NCBI GenBank assembly: GCA_963169195.1
Contig: CAUJDN010000069.1
Coordinates: 54,766-118,765, forward strand
Reading direction: 5' to 3'
DNA length: 64,000 bases
Source of the DNA: Acidobacteriota bacterium
GTDB taxonomy: Bacteria > Acidobacteriota > Vicinamibacteria > Vicinamibacterales > UBA2999
Shown: positions 8,531 to 17,388 of the stretch, in pieces
Layout of the letters: every line of letters begins with the position of its first letter
Position numbering within the stretch: the first letter of the stretch is position 1
Notes under the pieces: model-generated
The model's database searches: none
Told to the model about the DNA's origin: nothing
Seen by the model: the letters and a program-made list of their open reading frames with translations, nothing else
Translations under genes and position numbers: made by a program

Positions 8531-9877
8531 ATGCGCCTGCCACTGACCGCTCGCAAGCCCGAGCCCGACGCACCCGGGGTCCGGCCCGACCTGTTCTGGA
8601 GCCTGTCGCCGAGGTCCGATCGCGAGGCCGGCGACGCCATCGCCTCGAACTTCCTGTTCCACGCCTTCCCGGCCAAGGTCAGCAAGGCCTCGATGGCGTG
8701 GAGCTACTCGTTCTGGCTCGGGACCATCTCGGCCGCCCTCTTCTTCCTGCTGATCCTCTCGGGCCTGCCGCTCCTGTTCCTCTACGTGCCCTCGGTGGAG
8801 CGCGCGTACCAGTCGGTGAAGGACATCGAGTTCGTCATCACCTTCGGGTCGTGGATCCGCGCCGTCCACCGCATCTCCGCGCACGGCATGGTCATCGCGG
8901 TGTTCCTGCACCTGGTGCGGGTGTTCCTGACGGGCGCGTACAAGAACGGTGTGGGCCGCGGACAGCACCGCGAGTGGAACTGGGTGCTGGGCGTGGTGAT
9001 GCTGCTCCTCACGCTGTTCCTGTCGTTCACCGGGTACCTGCTGCCGTGGGATCAGCTGGCGTTCTGGGCCGTGACGGTCGGCACCAACATCGCCTCGGCC
9101 ATCCCGTGGATCGGCCCGACGGTGCGCGAGCTGCTCATCGGCGGCCGCACCATCGAGCAGGCCACGCTCATCCGCTTCTACGTGCTGCACGTCGTCGTGC
9201 TGCCGCTCGGACTGGGCGTGCTGTTCGCGTATCACATGTGGCGCGTGCGCAAGGACGGGGGGCTGGCGCGGGCCGAGCACGAGACGCTGGTCGAGCGGCC
9301 CGTCGACACGCCCGTGGTGAAGACGAAGACCTACACGCTGCTCGGCGTGGCGCGCGGCCAGGCGCCGGTCATCCGCGCGCAGTCGCTGGAGGCGCCGGAC
9401 ACGACGGTGAACGCGGTGCCCGACCTGGTCCGGCGCGCCGCCATCGCCACGCTGGCGACCTTCGCCATCGTCAGCATCCTCTCGGTGTTCATCGCCTCGC
9501 CCCTCGAGGAGCCGGCCAACGCGCTGGTGACGCCGAACCCGGCGAAGGCACCGTGGTACTTCCTGTGGCTGCAGGAAATCGTCACCGACACGACCATCCG
9601 CATCGGGTCGTTCACCCTGAACGGCGCGTTCGTGGGCGGCGTGCTGCTGCCCGGGCTGCTGGTCGGCCTGCTGACCTTCTGGCCGTGGCTCGACAAGTCG
9701 TCGCACCTGGCGACGGGCGTGTGGCTGCCCCGCGTGCGATCGCGGCAGAACACCGTGTTCCTCCTCGTGGTGCTCGGCATCCTGATTCTCACCTTCATCG
9801 GCATGGCCATGCGGGGACCCTACTGGTACTTCTACTGGCCGTGGGAGGCCTGGCCGGACATCCCGGCGCGGATCTGA
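8531..9877 (+). CDS. Cytochrome b, fused b6-subunit IV type
   Basis: 448 residues with about eight to nine membrane segments. Two pairs of haem-binding histidines are visible in the N-terminal half (HRISAHGMVIAVFLHLVRVF and FYVLHVVVLPLGLGVLFAYHMW). The quinol-oxidation loop appears as APWYFLWLQE (the PEWY-equivalent) near residue 340. A C-terminal subunit-IV-like part follows, ending WPWEAWPDIPARI. With the Rieske protein it should form a quinol-oxidising bc-type core. It sits 1 nt before the multihaem cytochrome c gene, so the complex is encoded as a unit. Confidence 0.92.
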   Translation: MRLPLTARKPEPDAPGVRPDLFWSLSPRSDREAGDAIASNFLFHAFPAKVSKASMAWSYSFWLGTISAALFFLLILSGLPLLFLYVPSVERAYQSVKDIEFVITFGSWIRAVHRISAHGMVIAVFLHLVRVFLTGAYKNGVGRGQHREWNWVLGVVMLLLTLFLSFTGYLLPWDQLAFWAVTVGTNIASAIPWIGPTVRELLIGGRTIEQATLIRFYVLHVVVLPLGLGVLFAYHMWRVRKDGGLARAEHETLVERPVDTPVVKTKTYTLLGVARGQAPVIRAQSLEAPDTTVNAVPDLVRRAAIATLATFAIVSILSVFIASPLEEPANALVTPNPAKAPWYFLWLQEIVTDTTIRIGSFTLNGAFVGGVLLPGLLVGLLTFWPWLDKSSHLATGVWLPRVRSRQNTVFLLVVLGILILTFIGMAMRGPYWYFYWPWEAWPDIPARI

Positions 9878-9878
9878 C

Positions 9879-11105
9879 ATGGAGCAGCGCACCAATTCCC
9901 CGTTTCCGTCCATCGACCGGCCCGTGATGGCGCTGGTCGGCGTGGTGCTCGTCATCGGCACGGTGCTCTTCATCTGGAGCGACCGCGCGAAGGACTGGCG
10001 CTTCTACCAGATGGAGTTCAAGGGCCTGGTCGCCGAGCAGCTCGGTGAGGAGAAGGCGGCGGACGTCCCCTCGGGCCTCCAGCAGATCTGGGTCGCCGAG
10101 CTCGGGCGTGCCGACCGCTGCACCACCTGCCACCAGGGGATCAACTGGAAGGGCTTCGAGAAGGCGGACCATCCGTATCGCACGCACCCCGACGCGCCGC
10201 TCCGGACCCACCCCGTCGAGGACTATGGCTGCACGTCGTGCCACGGCGGCCAGGGCTGGGCCATCGAGACCGACGCCGCCCACGGCCAGGTGGCGCACTG
10301 GGAGGAGCCGCTGCTGAGCCGCTCGCTCGGCGAGGCCTACACGCTGGCCGGCAACAAGAACGCGCTGATGCAGATGAACTGCAACACGTGCCACCGCTAC
10401 GACCGCGAGACCGAGGGCGCCGGCGCCATCAATCTCGCGAAGCAGCTCGTGCACGACAAGGGCTGCCGTGCCTGCCACGTGATCAACGGCTACGGCGGCA
10501 CCATCGGGCCGGACCTCACGGAGGTGGGCGACAAGGCGCCGGAGCAGTACGACTTCAGCCGCCTGATGGGCCAGCGGACGACCTTTGCCTGGCACGTGGC
10601 GCACTTCAAGGACCCGCGCGCGCTCGCCGAGGGCACGGTGATGCCCAACTTCAACTTCACGACCGAGCAGGCGCAGGCCCTGTCGATGCTGGTGCTGTCG
10701 TGGCGGCGGCACGACGTGCCGGCCCGCTACCTCGCCGGCGCGCCGCGCACCGACCCGCGCAGCCCCGAGGAGGCCGCCGCCGAGGTCGCGATGCGGACCG
10801 GGCCCGGGCGCTGGTTCGTCGACACCGGCTGCTTCGTCTGCCACTCGGTGTCGGCGCTGGGCGTGAAGAGCCCGGCGCAGATCGGGCCGGACCTGTCCAC
10901 GGCGGTGGAGGACACCCAGAGCCGCTTCGGCATGACCGTGGACGCGTTTCTCGCGAACCCGACGGGCACCATGAGCGTGGTGCTGTCGCGGCAGATCATC
11001 CTGACGCCCGAGCAGAAGCAGGTCGCGGTCGAGAAGCTGCGCGAGGCGTTCGCGGAATACCAGAAGCAGCGTGCGGCCGGGACCGCACCTGCGGCGAGTC
11101 ACTAG
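9879..11105 (+). CDS. Membrane-anchored pentahaem cytochrome c
   Basis: 408 residues. One N-terminal helix (about residues 15-32, VMALVGVVLVIGTVLFIW) anchors the protein, with the rest outside. Five CxxCH motifs are present: CTTCH, CTSCH, CNTCH, CRACH and CFVCH. Cytochrome-c-like text follows several of them (GPDLTEVGDKA, GTVMPNF, IGPDLSTAVED). It lies between cytochrome b and nosZ and so is the likely electron shuttle from the Rieske/b complex to nitrous oxide reductase, replacing the usual cytochrome c1. Confidence 0.9.
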   Translation: MEQRTNSPFPSIDRPVMALVGVVLVIGTVLFIWSDRAKDWRFYQMEFKGLVAEQLGEEKAADVPSGLQQIWVAELGRADRCTTCHQGINWKGFEKADHPYRTHPDAPLRTHPVEDYGCTSCHGGQGWAIETDAAHGQVAHWEEPLLSRSLGEAYTLAGNKNALMQMNCNTCHRYDRETEGAGAINLAKQLVHDKGCRACHVINGYGGTIGPDLTEVGDKAPEQYDFSRLMGQRTTFAWHVAHFKDPRALAEGTVMPNFNFTTEQAQALSMLVLSWRRHDVPARYLAGAPRTDPRSPEEAAAEVAMRTGPGRWFVDTGCFVCHSVSALGVKSPAQIGPDLSTAVEDTQSRFGMTVDAFLANPTGTMSVVLSRQIILTPEQKQVAVEKLREAFAEYQKQRAAGTAPAASH

Positions 11106-11117
11106 GAGGCCATCATC

Positions 11118-12974
11118 ATGGAGAGTCAGCGTTTGCATGCTCCGGTCAGAGTGCTCGTCCTCGCCGCGGCCGTCGCCGCGGCCACGCAGTGCACGCCAAG
11201 CCGGCCCGCCTCGCGGGCAGGCGGCGGCACGGCCGTCCAGTCCGACCTCGCCCAGGCCGCCCAGAAGACCTACGTGGCGCCCGGCGATCTCGACGAGTAC
11301 TACATGTTCTCGTCGGGAGGCCACTCGGGCCAGATCTACGTCTACGGCCTCCCGTCGATGCGCCACCTCTCGACCATCCCCGTCTTCACGCCCTACCCCG
11401 CGACGGGGTACGGCTTCGACGACGACAGCAAGAAGATGCTGGGCGAGCTGACCTGGGGTGACGCGCACCATCCCGCGCTCTCCGAGACCAAGGGGGATTA
11501 CGACGGCCGCTGGCTGTTCATCAACGAGATGAACGGGCGCATCGCCCGGATCGATCTCCGCGACTTCAAGACCAAGCAGATCCTCGGCCCCATCCCGAAC
11601 CTCCACGGCAACCACGCCTCGTCGTTCGTGACGCCGAACACCGAGTACGCGATGATGGCGACCCGGTTCTCGCGCCCGGTGCCGAACCGTCCCGTCGGCG
11701 TGGACCGGTACGCGACGGAGTACAAGGGCATCATCGCCGGCATCAAGATCGACCCGCAGACCGGCGAGATGTCGCTCGCCTGGCAGCTGCTGATGCCGCC
11801 GTTCGACTACGACCTGGGCGACGCCGGCAAGAACGCCTCGGACGGCTGGATGTTCTTCACCTCGTACAACACCGAGCGCGCCACCGGGAAGCTGGAGGTC
11901 ACGGCCTCGCAGCGCGATCGCGACTACATCGCCGCCGTCGACTGGCGCGCGGTGGACAAGGCCGCCGCCTCCGGCGCGGGCGACATGATCGACGGCGTGC
12001 GCGTCATCGACCCGCAGAAGGTCCCCGGCCTCGTCTACCTGATGCCCTGCGGCAAGTCGCCCCACGGCGTGGACGTCGCCCCGAACGGCAACTGGATCGT
12101 CGGCTCGGGCAAGCTCCAGGGCGTGACGACCGTCTTCAACTTCGAGAAGATGCAGACCGCGATCCGGAACAAGGACTTCACGGGCGAAGAGGACGGCATC
12201 CCCGTCCTCACGTACGAGTCCATCAAGGACGCCGAGGTGCCCGTCGGCCTGGGCCCGCTGCACACGCAGTTCGGCACGGACGACTTCGCCTACACCTCGC
12301 TGTTCGTGGACTCGGCCATCGCCAAGTGGAAGCTCGGCACGTGGGAAGTGGTGGACAAGGCGCCGATGTCCTACTCGATCGGCCACCTGGCCGCCGCCGA
12401 GGGGGACACGGTCAGCCCCGACGGCAACTACCTGGTCGGCCTCAACAAGCTCTCTCACGGCCGGCATCTCTCGGTCGGCCCGTCGCAGCCCGAGTCGTCG
12501 CAGCTGCTGGACATCACCGAGGAGAAGATGAAGCTCCTCTACGACGCCTTCACCGAGCCCGAGCCCCACTACGCGCAGATCATCAAGGCCGACAAGGTGA
12601 AGCCCATCGAGGTGTACCCGAAGGAGGAGAACAAGCACCCGCTGGCCGTCTGGGACGTCAACCAGGCCGGTGTCACCCGCAACGGCAGGAACGTGACCGT
12701 GAAGATGGTGGCCGTCCGTTCCACGCTCACGCCGACCGATTTCGAGGTGAACGAGGGCGATACCGTGACGGTGGCCATCACGAACATCGAACAGACCACG
12801 GACGAACTGCACGGCTTCGGCCTGCTCGATTACAACATCAACGTCGTGATCGACCCCGGCGAGACCAAGACGGTGACCTTCACGGCGAAGAAGTCGGGGG
12901 TCTTCGCCTTCTACTGCACGAACTTCTGCTCGGCCCTGCACCAGGAGATGCAGGGGTATATGGTGGTCAAGTAA
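11118..12974 (+). CDS. nosZ: Nitrous oxide reductase, clade II (Sec-type) NosZ
   Basis: 618 residues; reduces N2O to N2 in the periplasm. AGGAGG precedes the ATG. The signal peptide lacks a twin-arginine motif, as in clade II (Sec-exported) enzymes. A Cys at about residue 30 gives a weak, non-standard lipobox. Seven His candidates for the CuZ cluster are visible in order: DAHHPALS (two), LHGNH, SPHGVDV, PLHTQFG, SIGHLAA and EPHYAQ. The C-terminal cupredoxin domain has the CuA set DELHGFG and CTNFCSALHQEM. All catalytic metals should therefore bind. The gene sits between its cytochrome donor and the maturation genes. Confidence 0.97.
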   Translation: MESQRLHAPVRVLVLAAAVAAATQCTPSRPASRAGGGTAVQSDLAQAAQKTYVAPGDLDEYYMFSSGGHSGQIYVYGLPSMRHLSTIPVFTPYPATGYGFDDDSKKMLGELTWGDAHHPALSETKGDYDGRWLFINEMNGRIARIDLRDFKTKQILGPIPNLHGNHASSFVTPNTEYAMMATRFSRPVPNRPVGVDRYATEYKGIIAGIKIDPQTGEMSLAWQLLMPPFDYDLGDAGKNASDGWMFFTSYNTERATGKLEVTASQRDRDYIAAVDWRAVDKAAASGAGDMIDGVRVIDPQKVPGLVYLMPCGKSPHGVDVAPNGNWIVGSGKLQGVTTVFNFEKMQTAIRNKDFTGEEDGIPVLTYESIKDAEVPVGLGPLHTQFGTDDFAYTSLFVDSAIAKWKLGTWEVVDKAPMSYSIGHLAAAEGDTVSPDGNYLVGLNKLSHGRHLSVGPSQPESSQLLDITEEKMKLLYDAFTEPEPHYAQIIKADKVKPIEVYPKEENKHPLAVWDVNQAGVTRNGRNVTVKMVAVRSTLTPTDFEVNEGDTVTVAITNIEQTTDELHGFGLLDYNINVVIDPGETKTVTFTAKKSGVFAFYCTNFCSALHQEMQGYMVVK

Positions 12975-12978
12975 CGTA

Positions 12979-13063
12979 CCGGGAGTCGGGAACCGGGAAC
13001 CGGGAACCGAACCCCGGAACCCCAGAACCCCAGAACCCCAGAACCCCGGAACCCCAGAACCCT
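12979..13063. repeat. Short tandem repeats (GGGAACC and AACCCCAG units)
   Basis: The gap between nosZ and the next gene is filled by about three GGGAACC units followed by about six AACCCCAG/AACCCCGG units. It is not coding. The ribosome-binding site of the following gene begins directly after it. Similar low-complexity tracts occur at several other gene ends in this window. Confidence 0.85.
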
Positions 13064-13075
13064 TAGGTGGCCATC

Positions 13076-13735
13076 ATGCAGCGACTCACGTGGATCAACC
13101 GGTTTCTCGAGCGGCCGCTCGACATCCGGGTGCGCCTCATGGTGCTGGCCGCGGCGGCGCTGCTGCTGGTCACCTACTTCCTCCCGCTCTGGAACCTCAC
13201 GATGTTCGCGCCGCAGTACCCCGAGGGGCTGCGGCTCGACATCTACTCGTACACGCTCGTCGGCGGCAACGGCGGCCAGGACATCAAGGAGATCAACGTC
13301 CTCAACCACTACATCGGGATGCGCGACCTGGTGCACGAGGAGTTCGCCGAGTTCCAGTGGATGCCGTTCGTCATCGGCGCGCTCGGCCTGCTCATGCTGC
13401 GCACGGCCGTGCAGGCCACGGGGGCGGCGCTGCTGGACGTCACCGTCCTGTTCATCTACTTCGGGGCCTTCTCCCTCTGGTCGTTCGGCTACAAGCTCTA
13501 TCGCTACGGCCACGACCTCTCGCCCACCGCCGCCGTGCAGGTGCCGCCCTTCATGCCCCCGTTGTTCGGCGGCCAGCAGATCGCCAACTTCGAGGTCTAT
13601 TCCTACCCGAGGGCCTCCTCGTACGCGATGGCGGCGTCCATGCTGCTCCTGGTGGGCGCGCTCGGATGGGCGTGGTGGCAGTCGCGGAGGGCCGCGCCAC
13701 GCGACGACGAGGTCGCGCGTCCGGCGGCGTCGTGA
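13076..13735 (+). CDS. Membrane protein of clade II nos cluster (NosB-like position)
   Basis: 219 residues from ATG 13076, preceded by AGGTGG at 6-nt spacing; a GTG at 13067 is less likely. Hydrophobic segments near residues 23-40 (LMVLAAAALLLVTYFLPLW), 98-115, 125-145 and 190-206 give about four helices. The large outside loop has GGNGGQDIKEINVLNHYIGM. I recognise it by place: clade II nos clusters regularly carry an integral membrane protein beside nosZ/nosD (called nosB in Wolinella). Whether this is a true NosB is not certain. Its stop overlaps the GTG start of nosD by 4 nt. Confidence 0.65.
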   Translation: MQRLTWINRFLERPLDIRVRLMVLAAAALLLVTYFLPLWNLTMFAPQYPEGLRLDIYSYTLVGGNGGQDIKEINVLNHYIGMRDLVHEEFAEFQWMPFVIGALGLLMLRTAVQATGAALLDVTVLFIYFGAFSLWSFGYKLYRYGHDLSPTAAVQVPPFMPPLFGGQQIANFEVYSYPRASSYAMAASMLLLVGALGWAWWQSRRAAPRDDEVARPAAS

Positions 13736-15171
13736 CGGCCGCCAGGATCGCACTCGCGACGCTCCTGGCGGCGATCCTCTTCCCCGCGCCGGCTTCGGCG
13801 CAGATCGGCGACGATGCGCAGCCCCCGTCCACGGGCGCGCTCGAGGGCCGGCCCGGGCCGGGCCGCGTGTCCCCGCTCCAGGCCCTGATCGATGGCGCCA
13901 CCCCCGGCGATCGGATCGTCGTGGCGGCGGGCACGTACGAGGGCGACCTGCTCATCGACAGGGCCATCACGCTGGTCGGCGACGGACGGCCCACGCTGAA
14001 GGGTTCGGGCACGGGCAGCGTGGTCCGCATCCGGGCCGCGGGCGCCACCATCGAGGGCTTCGACATCGACGGTCGCCGAGGCGGCGATCTGGGGCGCGAC
14101 ACGTCCGGCGTCCACGTGGCCGCGCCGCGCGCCACGGTTCGGGACTGCCGGATCCGCGATGCGCTGTTCGGCATCTACCTGCGCGAGTCCGATGATGCCG
14201 TGGTCGAGGGGAACACGATCGTGGGCATCCCGGATCGGCCGCCGGGCGAGGTGGGCAGCGGCATCCACGTCTGGAACAGCCAGCGCTACCGGCTCACCCG
14301 CAACCAGATCGTCGGCACGCGCGACGGGATGTACATCCAGTCCTCGTCGCACGGCGTGATCCGGGGCAACCGCGCCCGCGACCTGCGGTACGGGCTGCAC
14401 TACATGTTCTCGGACGACAATCTCTTCGAGGACAATTCCTTCGAGACGGGCGCCGCGGGCGCCGCGCTGATGTATTCCGAGCGCATCACCTTCCGCCGCA
14501 ACCGCTTCCTCAGGAACCGGGGTTTCGCCTCCGTCGGCCTGCTGCTGAAGGAGTGCGACGAGCTGGTCGCCGAGGACAACCTCATGGCCGACAACGCGCG
14601 GGGCATCTTCCTCGAGGGATCGAATCGCAACCGCTTCCGCCGCAACATCGTCGCGATGTCGGACATCGCCGTCATCATCTACGATTCGAGCCGCACGAAC
14701 GTGTTCGAGGACAACGCCTTCGTGGGCAACCTCTCGCCGCTGTCGCTCGTCGGGCGCCGGACCGACACGCGCTTCGCCGGGAACTACTGGTCCGACCACG
14801 GGGAGCCGGACCTGGACGGCGACGGCATCGCGGAACGGCCGTACCGGCTGTCGAACGTGTTCGATCACCTGCGCGGCAACCTGACCGCGGCGGATCTCTT
14901 CGCGCAGGGCATGGCCGCGCGCGCGCTCGGGGCCGCCGAGCGGGCGTTCCCCGTGCTGGACGCCGTGCCCGTGCTGGACGAACGGCCGCTGGCGCGGATG
15001 CCGCGGCTGGCCGACGTCCCGGACGTGACGCCCGGACCGGCGCCGGCGGCACGGGCGCGCACCGCGCCCATCTGGCCCGCCGCCATGGTGGTGGCCGGAG
15101 CCGTCGTCCTGGTCGCCGGCGGGCGCTCTCCCCTTCGCCGCCGTGCGGGCACGCCGGGGGGTGCAGCGTGA
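13732..15171 (+). CDS. nosD: NosD, periplasmic beta-helix maturation protein
   Basis: 479 residues from GTG 13732 (overlap GTGA with the previous stop). A signal peptide ends ASAQ. Parallel beta-helix (CASH) repeats cover about residues 45-350 (IEGFDIDGRRGGDLG, GIYLRESDDAVVEGNTI, GLHYMFSDDNLFEDN, GIFLEGSNRNRFRRN). Near residue 340 it has NYWSDHGEPDLDGDGI, usual near the end of NosD. NosD works with NosF and NosY to supply sulfur or copper for the CuZ site of NosZ. It also has a C-terminal hydrophobic helix (AMVVAGAVVLVAGG), so it may be tethered to the membrane. It overlaps nosF by 4 nt. Confidence 0.92.
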   Translation: MTAARIALATLLAAILFPAPASAQIGDDAQPPSTGALEGRPGPGRVSPLQALIDGATPGDRIVVAAGTYEGDLLIDRAITLVGDGRPTLKGSGTGSVVRIRAAGATIEGFDIDGRRGGDLGRDTSGVHVAAPRATVRDCRIRDALFGIYLRESDDAVVEGNTIVGIPDRPPGEVGSGIHVWNSQRYRLTRNQIVGTRDGMYIQSSSHGVIRGNRARDLRYGLHYMFSDDNLFEDNSFETGAAGAALMYSERITFRRNRFLRNRGFASVGLLLKECDELVAEDNLMADNARGIFLEGSNRNRFRRNIVAMSDIAVIIYDSSRTNVFEDNAFVGNLSPLSLVGRRTDTRFAGNYWSDHGEPDLDGDGIAERPYRLSNVFDHLRGNLTAADLFAQGMAARALGAAERAFPVLDAVPVLDERPLARMPRLADVPDVTPGPAPAARARTAPIWPAAMVVAGAVVLVAGGRSPLRRRAGTPGGAA

Positions 15172-16067
15172 TCCGGTACGACGGCTTCACGAAGCGGTAC
15201 GGCGCCCACACCGCGGTGGACGGGCTGACCGTGGACGTGCCGGCCGGAACGGTCATCGCGCTGCTCGGGCCGAACGGCTCGGGCAAGACCACGTCCATCA
15301 AGGCCGCCGCCGGACTGGTGCGGCCGACGGCCGGCGCCGTACGGCTGGGCGCCGAGGGCCTGCCGGCCACCGAAGCGTCCGCACGCCGGCTCTGCTCGTT
15401 CCTGCCCCAGCGCGTGTCGTTTCCCGATGCGCTGACCGGCCGCGAGGTGGTCGAGTTCTATCGACGGTTGCGTGGGGTACCGGGTGAGGCCACCGATCGC
15501 GTGATGACGTTCGCGTCGCTCAACGGCGCGGGCAGCCGCGCGGTGGGCACCTACTCGGGTGGCATGACGCAGCGGCTGGGACTGGCCGTCGCCATGCTGC
15601 CGGATGCGGAGATCCTGCTGCTGGACGAGCCGACGGCCGCGCTCGACCCGGATGGCCTCTCCGCCTTCTACGGGCTGGTCGAGGCCCGGCGGCGCGAGGG
15701 CCGCACCGTGTTCTTCAGCTCGCACCAGCTGGGCGACGTCGAGCGGCTCGCGGATCTCATCGTCATCCTCATCGAGGGGCGCCTGGCGGCCACGCTCACC
15801 TCCAGCGAGCTGGCCGCGAAACTGGCGGATCGGGGCGTGATGCGCGTGCGCATGGGGCAGCAGGCGCCGGGCCTTCTGGAACGGGTCCGCGAGACCGCGC
15901 CGGGCGCGCAATGGATTGGCGACGACCTGATCGTGCCTGGCCCGACGTCCACGCGCCTGGGCGCGCTCGACGCCATCCGTGCCGCCGGAGGTGTCATCGA
16001 CGGCCTCAGCGCCGAAGAAGGCCGCCTCGACGAGTTCTATCGGTCGATCGTCGGAGGCGACCGATGA
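15168..16067 (+). CDS. nosF: NosF, ABC transporter ATPase for NosZ maturation
   Basis: 299 residues from GTG 15168, which overlaps the nosD stop. The ATPase motifs are complete: Walker A GPNGSGKTT near residue 35, signature YSGGM near residue 127, Walker B ILLLDEPTAALD near residue 147 and H-loop SSHQ near residue 182. The C-terminal 90 residues form the extra domain usual in NosF. It energises the NosDFY system in the cytoplasm. It overlaps nosL by 4 nt. Confidence 0.93.
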   Translation: MIRYDGFTKRYGAHTAVDGLTVDVPAGTVIALLGPNGSGKTTSIKAAAGLVRPTAGAVRLGAEGLPATEASARRLCSFLPQRVSFPDALTGREVVEFYRRLRGVPGEATDRVMTFASLNGAGSRAVGTYSGGMTQRLGLAVAMLPDAEILLLDEPTAALDPDGLSAFYGLVEARRREGRTVFFSSHQLGDVERLADLIVILIEGRLAATLTSSELAAKLADRGVMRVRMGQQAPGLLERVRETAPGAQWIGDDLIVPGPTSTRLGALDAIRAAGGVIDGLSAEEGRLDEFYRSIVGGDR

Positions 16068-16498
16068 GGCCGCTCGGCATCGTCCTGCTGACCCTGGCGG
16101 TGTCGTCCTGCTCGGGCGGCCCGCCGCAACCGGTGGCCATCGATCCCGTCAACGACGTGTGCGCGCACTGCCGCATGGTCATCTCCACGCAGACGACTGC
16201 CGCGCAGCTGCTCGCGCCGGGCGAGGAGCCGAAGCTGTTCGACGACCTGGGCTGCCTGCGAAGCTTTCTCGAGACCACGCCGGCCCCGGAAGGTTCGGCC
16301 ATCTTCGTCGCCGATCACCTCATCGGCGACTGGGTACGCATCGAGGACGCGGTCATCACCGAAGTGCCGGGGCTGCAGACCCCCATGGGCTCCGGCCTCG
16401 TGGCGCACCGATCCAGCGCGGATCGCGACCGCGACCCGGCCGCACGCGGCGGGCGGCCGTACGACACGGCAACCCTGCTCGGAAGGGGACGCCCGTGA
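16064..16498 (+). CDS. nosL: NosL, copper-binding lipoprotein
   Basis: 144 residues. The N-terminus is a lipoprotein signal with the cysteine at LAVSSC. The metal-binding core CAHCRM lies near residue 33, followed by LFDDLGCLRSFL, typical of NosL. NosL is an outer-facing lipoprotein copper chaperone that delivers Cu(I) to NosZ. It is coupled to nosF by ATGA and to nosY by a 1-nt overlap. Confidence 0.93.
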   Translation: MRPLGIVLLTLAVSSCSGGPPQPVAIDPVNDVCAHCRMVISTQTTAAQLLAPGEEPKLFDDLGCLRSFLETTPAPEGSAIFVADHLIGDWVRIEDAVITEVPGLQTPMGSGLVAHRSSADRDRDPAARGGRPYDTATLLGRGRP

Positions 16499-17325
16499 TG
16501 AGCGTGATCTGGCTCTGCGCCCGGCACGAGCTGCTGCTCGCGGCGCGATCGCGCTGGCTGCAGTGGTTCGCGGTGATCTTCGCCGGCCTCGCCCTGCTGG
16601 TGGCGGCTTCGGGGTACGTGCTCTCGGGCGGCTACGGGCTGCAGGACTTCGCGCGGACGGCCGTGTCGCTCGTGCAGCTCGTGCTGCTCATCGTGCCGCT
16701 GGCGGCGCTGGTCTTCGGATCGCTGACGCTCTCGCCGGACCGGGGCGCCGCGGAGCTCCTGTACGCGCAGCCGGTGCCACGATGGGCCATCCTGGCCGGG
16801 CGCGTGATCGGCCTCTTCCTCGCCCTGGCGGCGGCCGAGCTCCTCGGGTTCGGGGTCGCGGGCCTGGCCGTGCAGTACTTCAGCGGCCCGAGCGGCGCAT
16901 CGCAGTTCCTCGTCGTCGTCGCGCTCTCGCTGGCGCTCACCGCGGTGTTCCTGTCCATCGCCGCGGCGCTGGCCTGCGGCGAGCCCGGGCGGCGGGCGCG
17001 CGCGCTGGCGATGGCCCTGGTCGTCTGGTTCGTGGCGGTCATCCTGTTCGACCTCGCGGCGTTGGGCGTGGCGTCCATGCTCAGGTCCGGCGCCGCCTCG
17101 CGGGTGCTGATGACCGCAGCCCTCCTCAACCCCGTGGACGCGGGGCGCACCGGCGCCTACATGGCCATCGAAGGCACGTCCGCCTTCGGCTCCGCCTCGC
17201 TGGCCCTGCTGCGCTTCACCGGTGGCGAGCGCGCCGTCGCGGCGCTGGTCACGGCATCACTCCTGCTGTGGACGGTCGTGCCGGCCTGGATGGCCGCCAG
17301 GAGGCTGGGGAGGACGGATCTGTGA
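16498..17325 (+). CDS. nosY: NosY, ABC transporter permease for NosZ maturation
   Basis: 275 residues with about six membrane helices (IFAGLALLVAASGYVL, LVLLIVPLAALVFGSLTL, VIGLFLALAAAELLGFGVAG, and others). The conserved text SPDRGAAELLYAQPVPRW after helix 2 is characteristic of NosY. It pairs with NosF and NosD. The start is ATG 16498 (TGATG with nosL); GTG 16495 is an alternative. It is the last gene of the rightward run that begins at 6072. Confidence 0.92.
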   Translation: MSVIWLCARHELLLAARSRWLQWFAVIFAGLALLVAASGYVLSGGYGLQDFARTAVSLVQLVLLIVPLAALVFGSLTLSPDRGAAELLYAQPVPRWAILAGRVIGLFLALAAAELLGFGVAGLAVQYFSGPSGASQFLVVVALSLALTAVFLSIAAALACGEPGRRARALAMALVVWFVAVILFDLAALGVASMLRSGAASRVLMTAALLNPVDAGRTGAYMAIEGTSAFGSASLALLRFTGGERAVAALVTASLLLWTVVPAWMAARRLGRTDL

Positions 17326-17371
17326 GGGCTTGGGTCTTGAGGTCTTGAGGTCTTGGGGCTTGGGGCTTGGG
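17326..17371. repeat. Tandem repeat GTCTTGAG/GGGCTTGG at the end of the nos run
   Basis: Directly after the nosY stop there are about six near-identical 7-8 nt units (GGGCTTGG, GTCTTGAG). They lie between the convergent nosY and regulator genes. No stem-loop followed by T-run is visible, so a terminator role is not shown. Confidence 0.8.
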
Positions 17372-17388
17372 CACGCCGTCACCGCCGG

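Noticed and set aside
9795..12941. A 1048-codon open frame on the minus strand across nosZ and the cytochrome c gene
   Set aside because: It is the antisense shadow of two certain genes in very GC-rich DNA; its amino-acid makeup (Arg/Val/His/Gly) has no domain.
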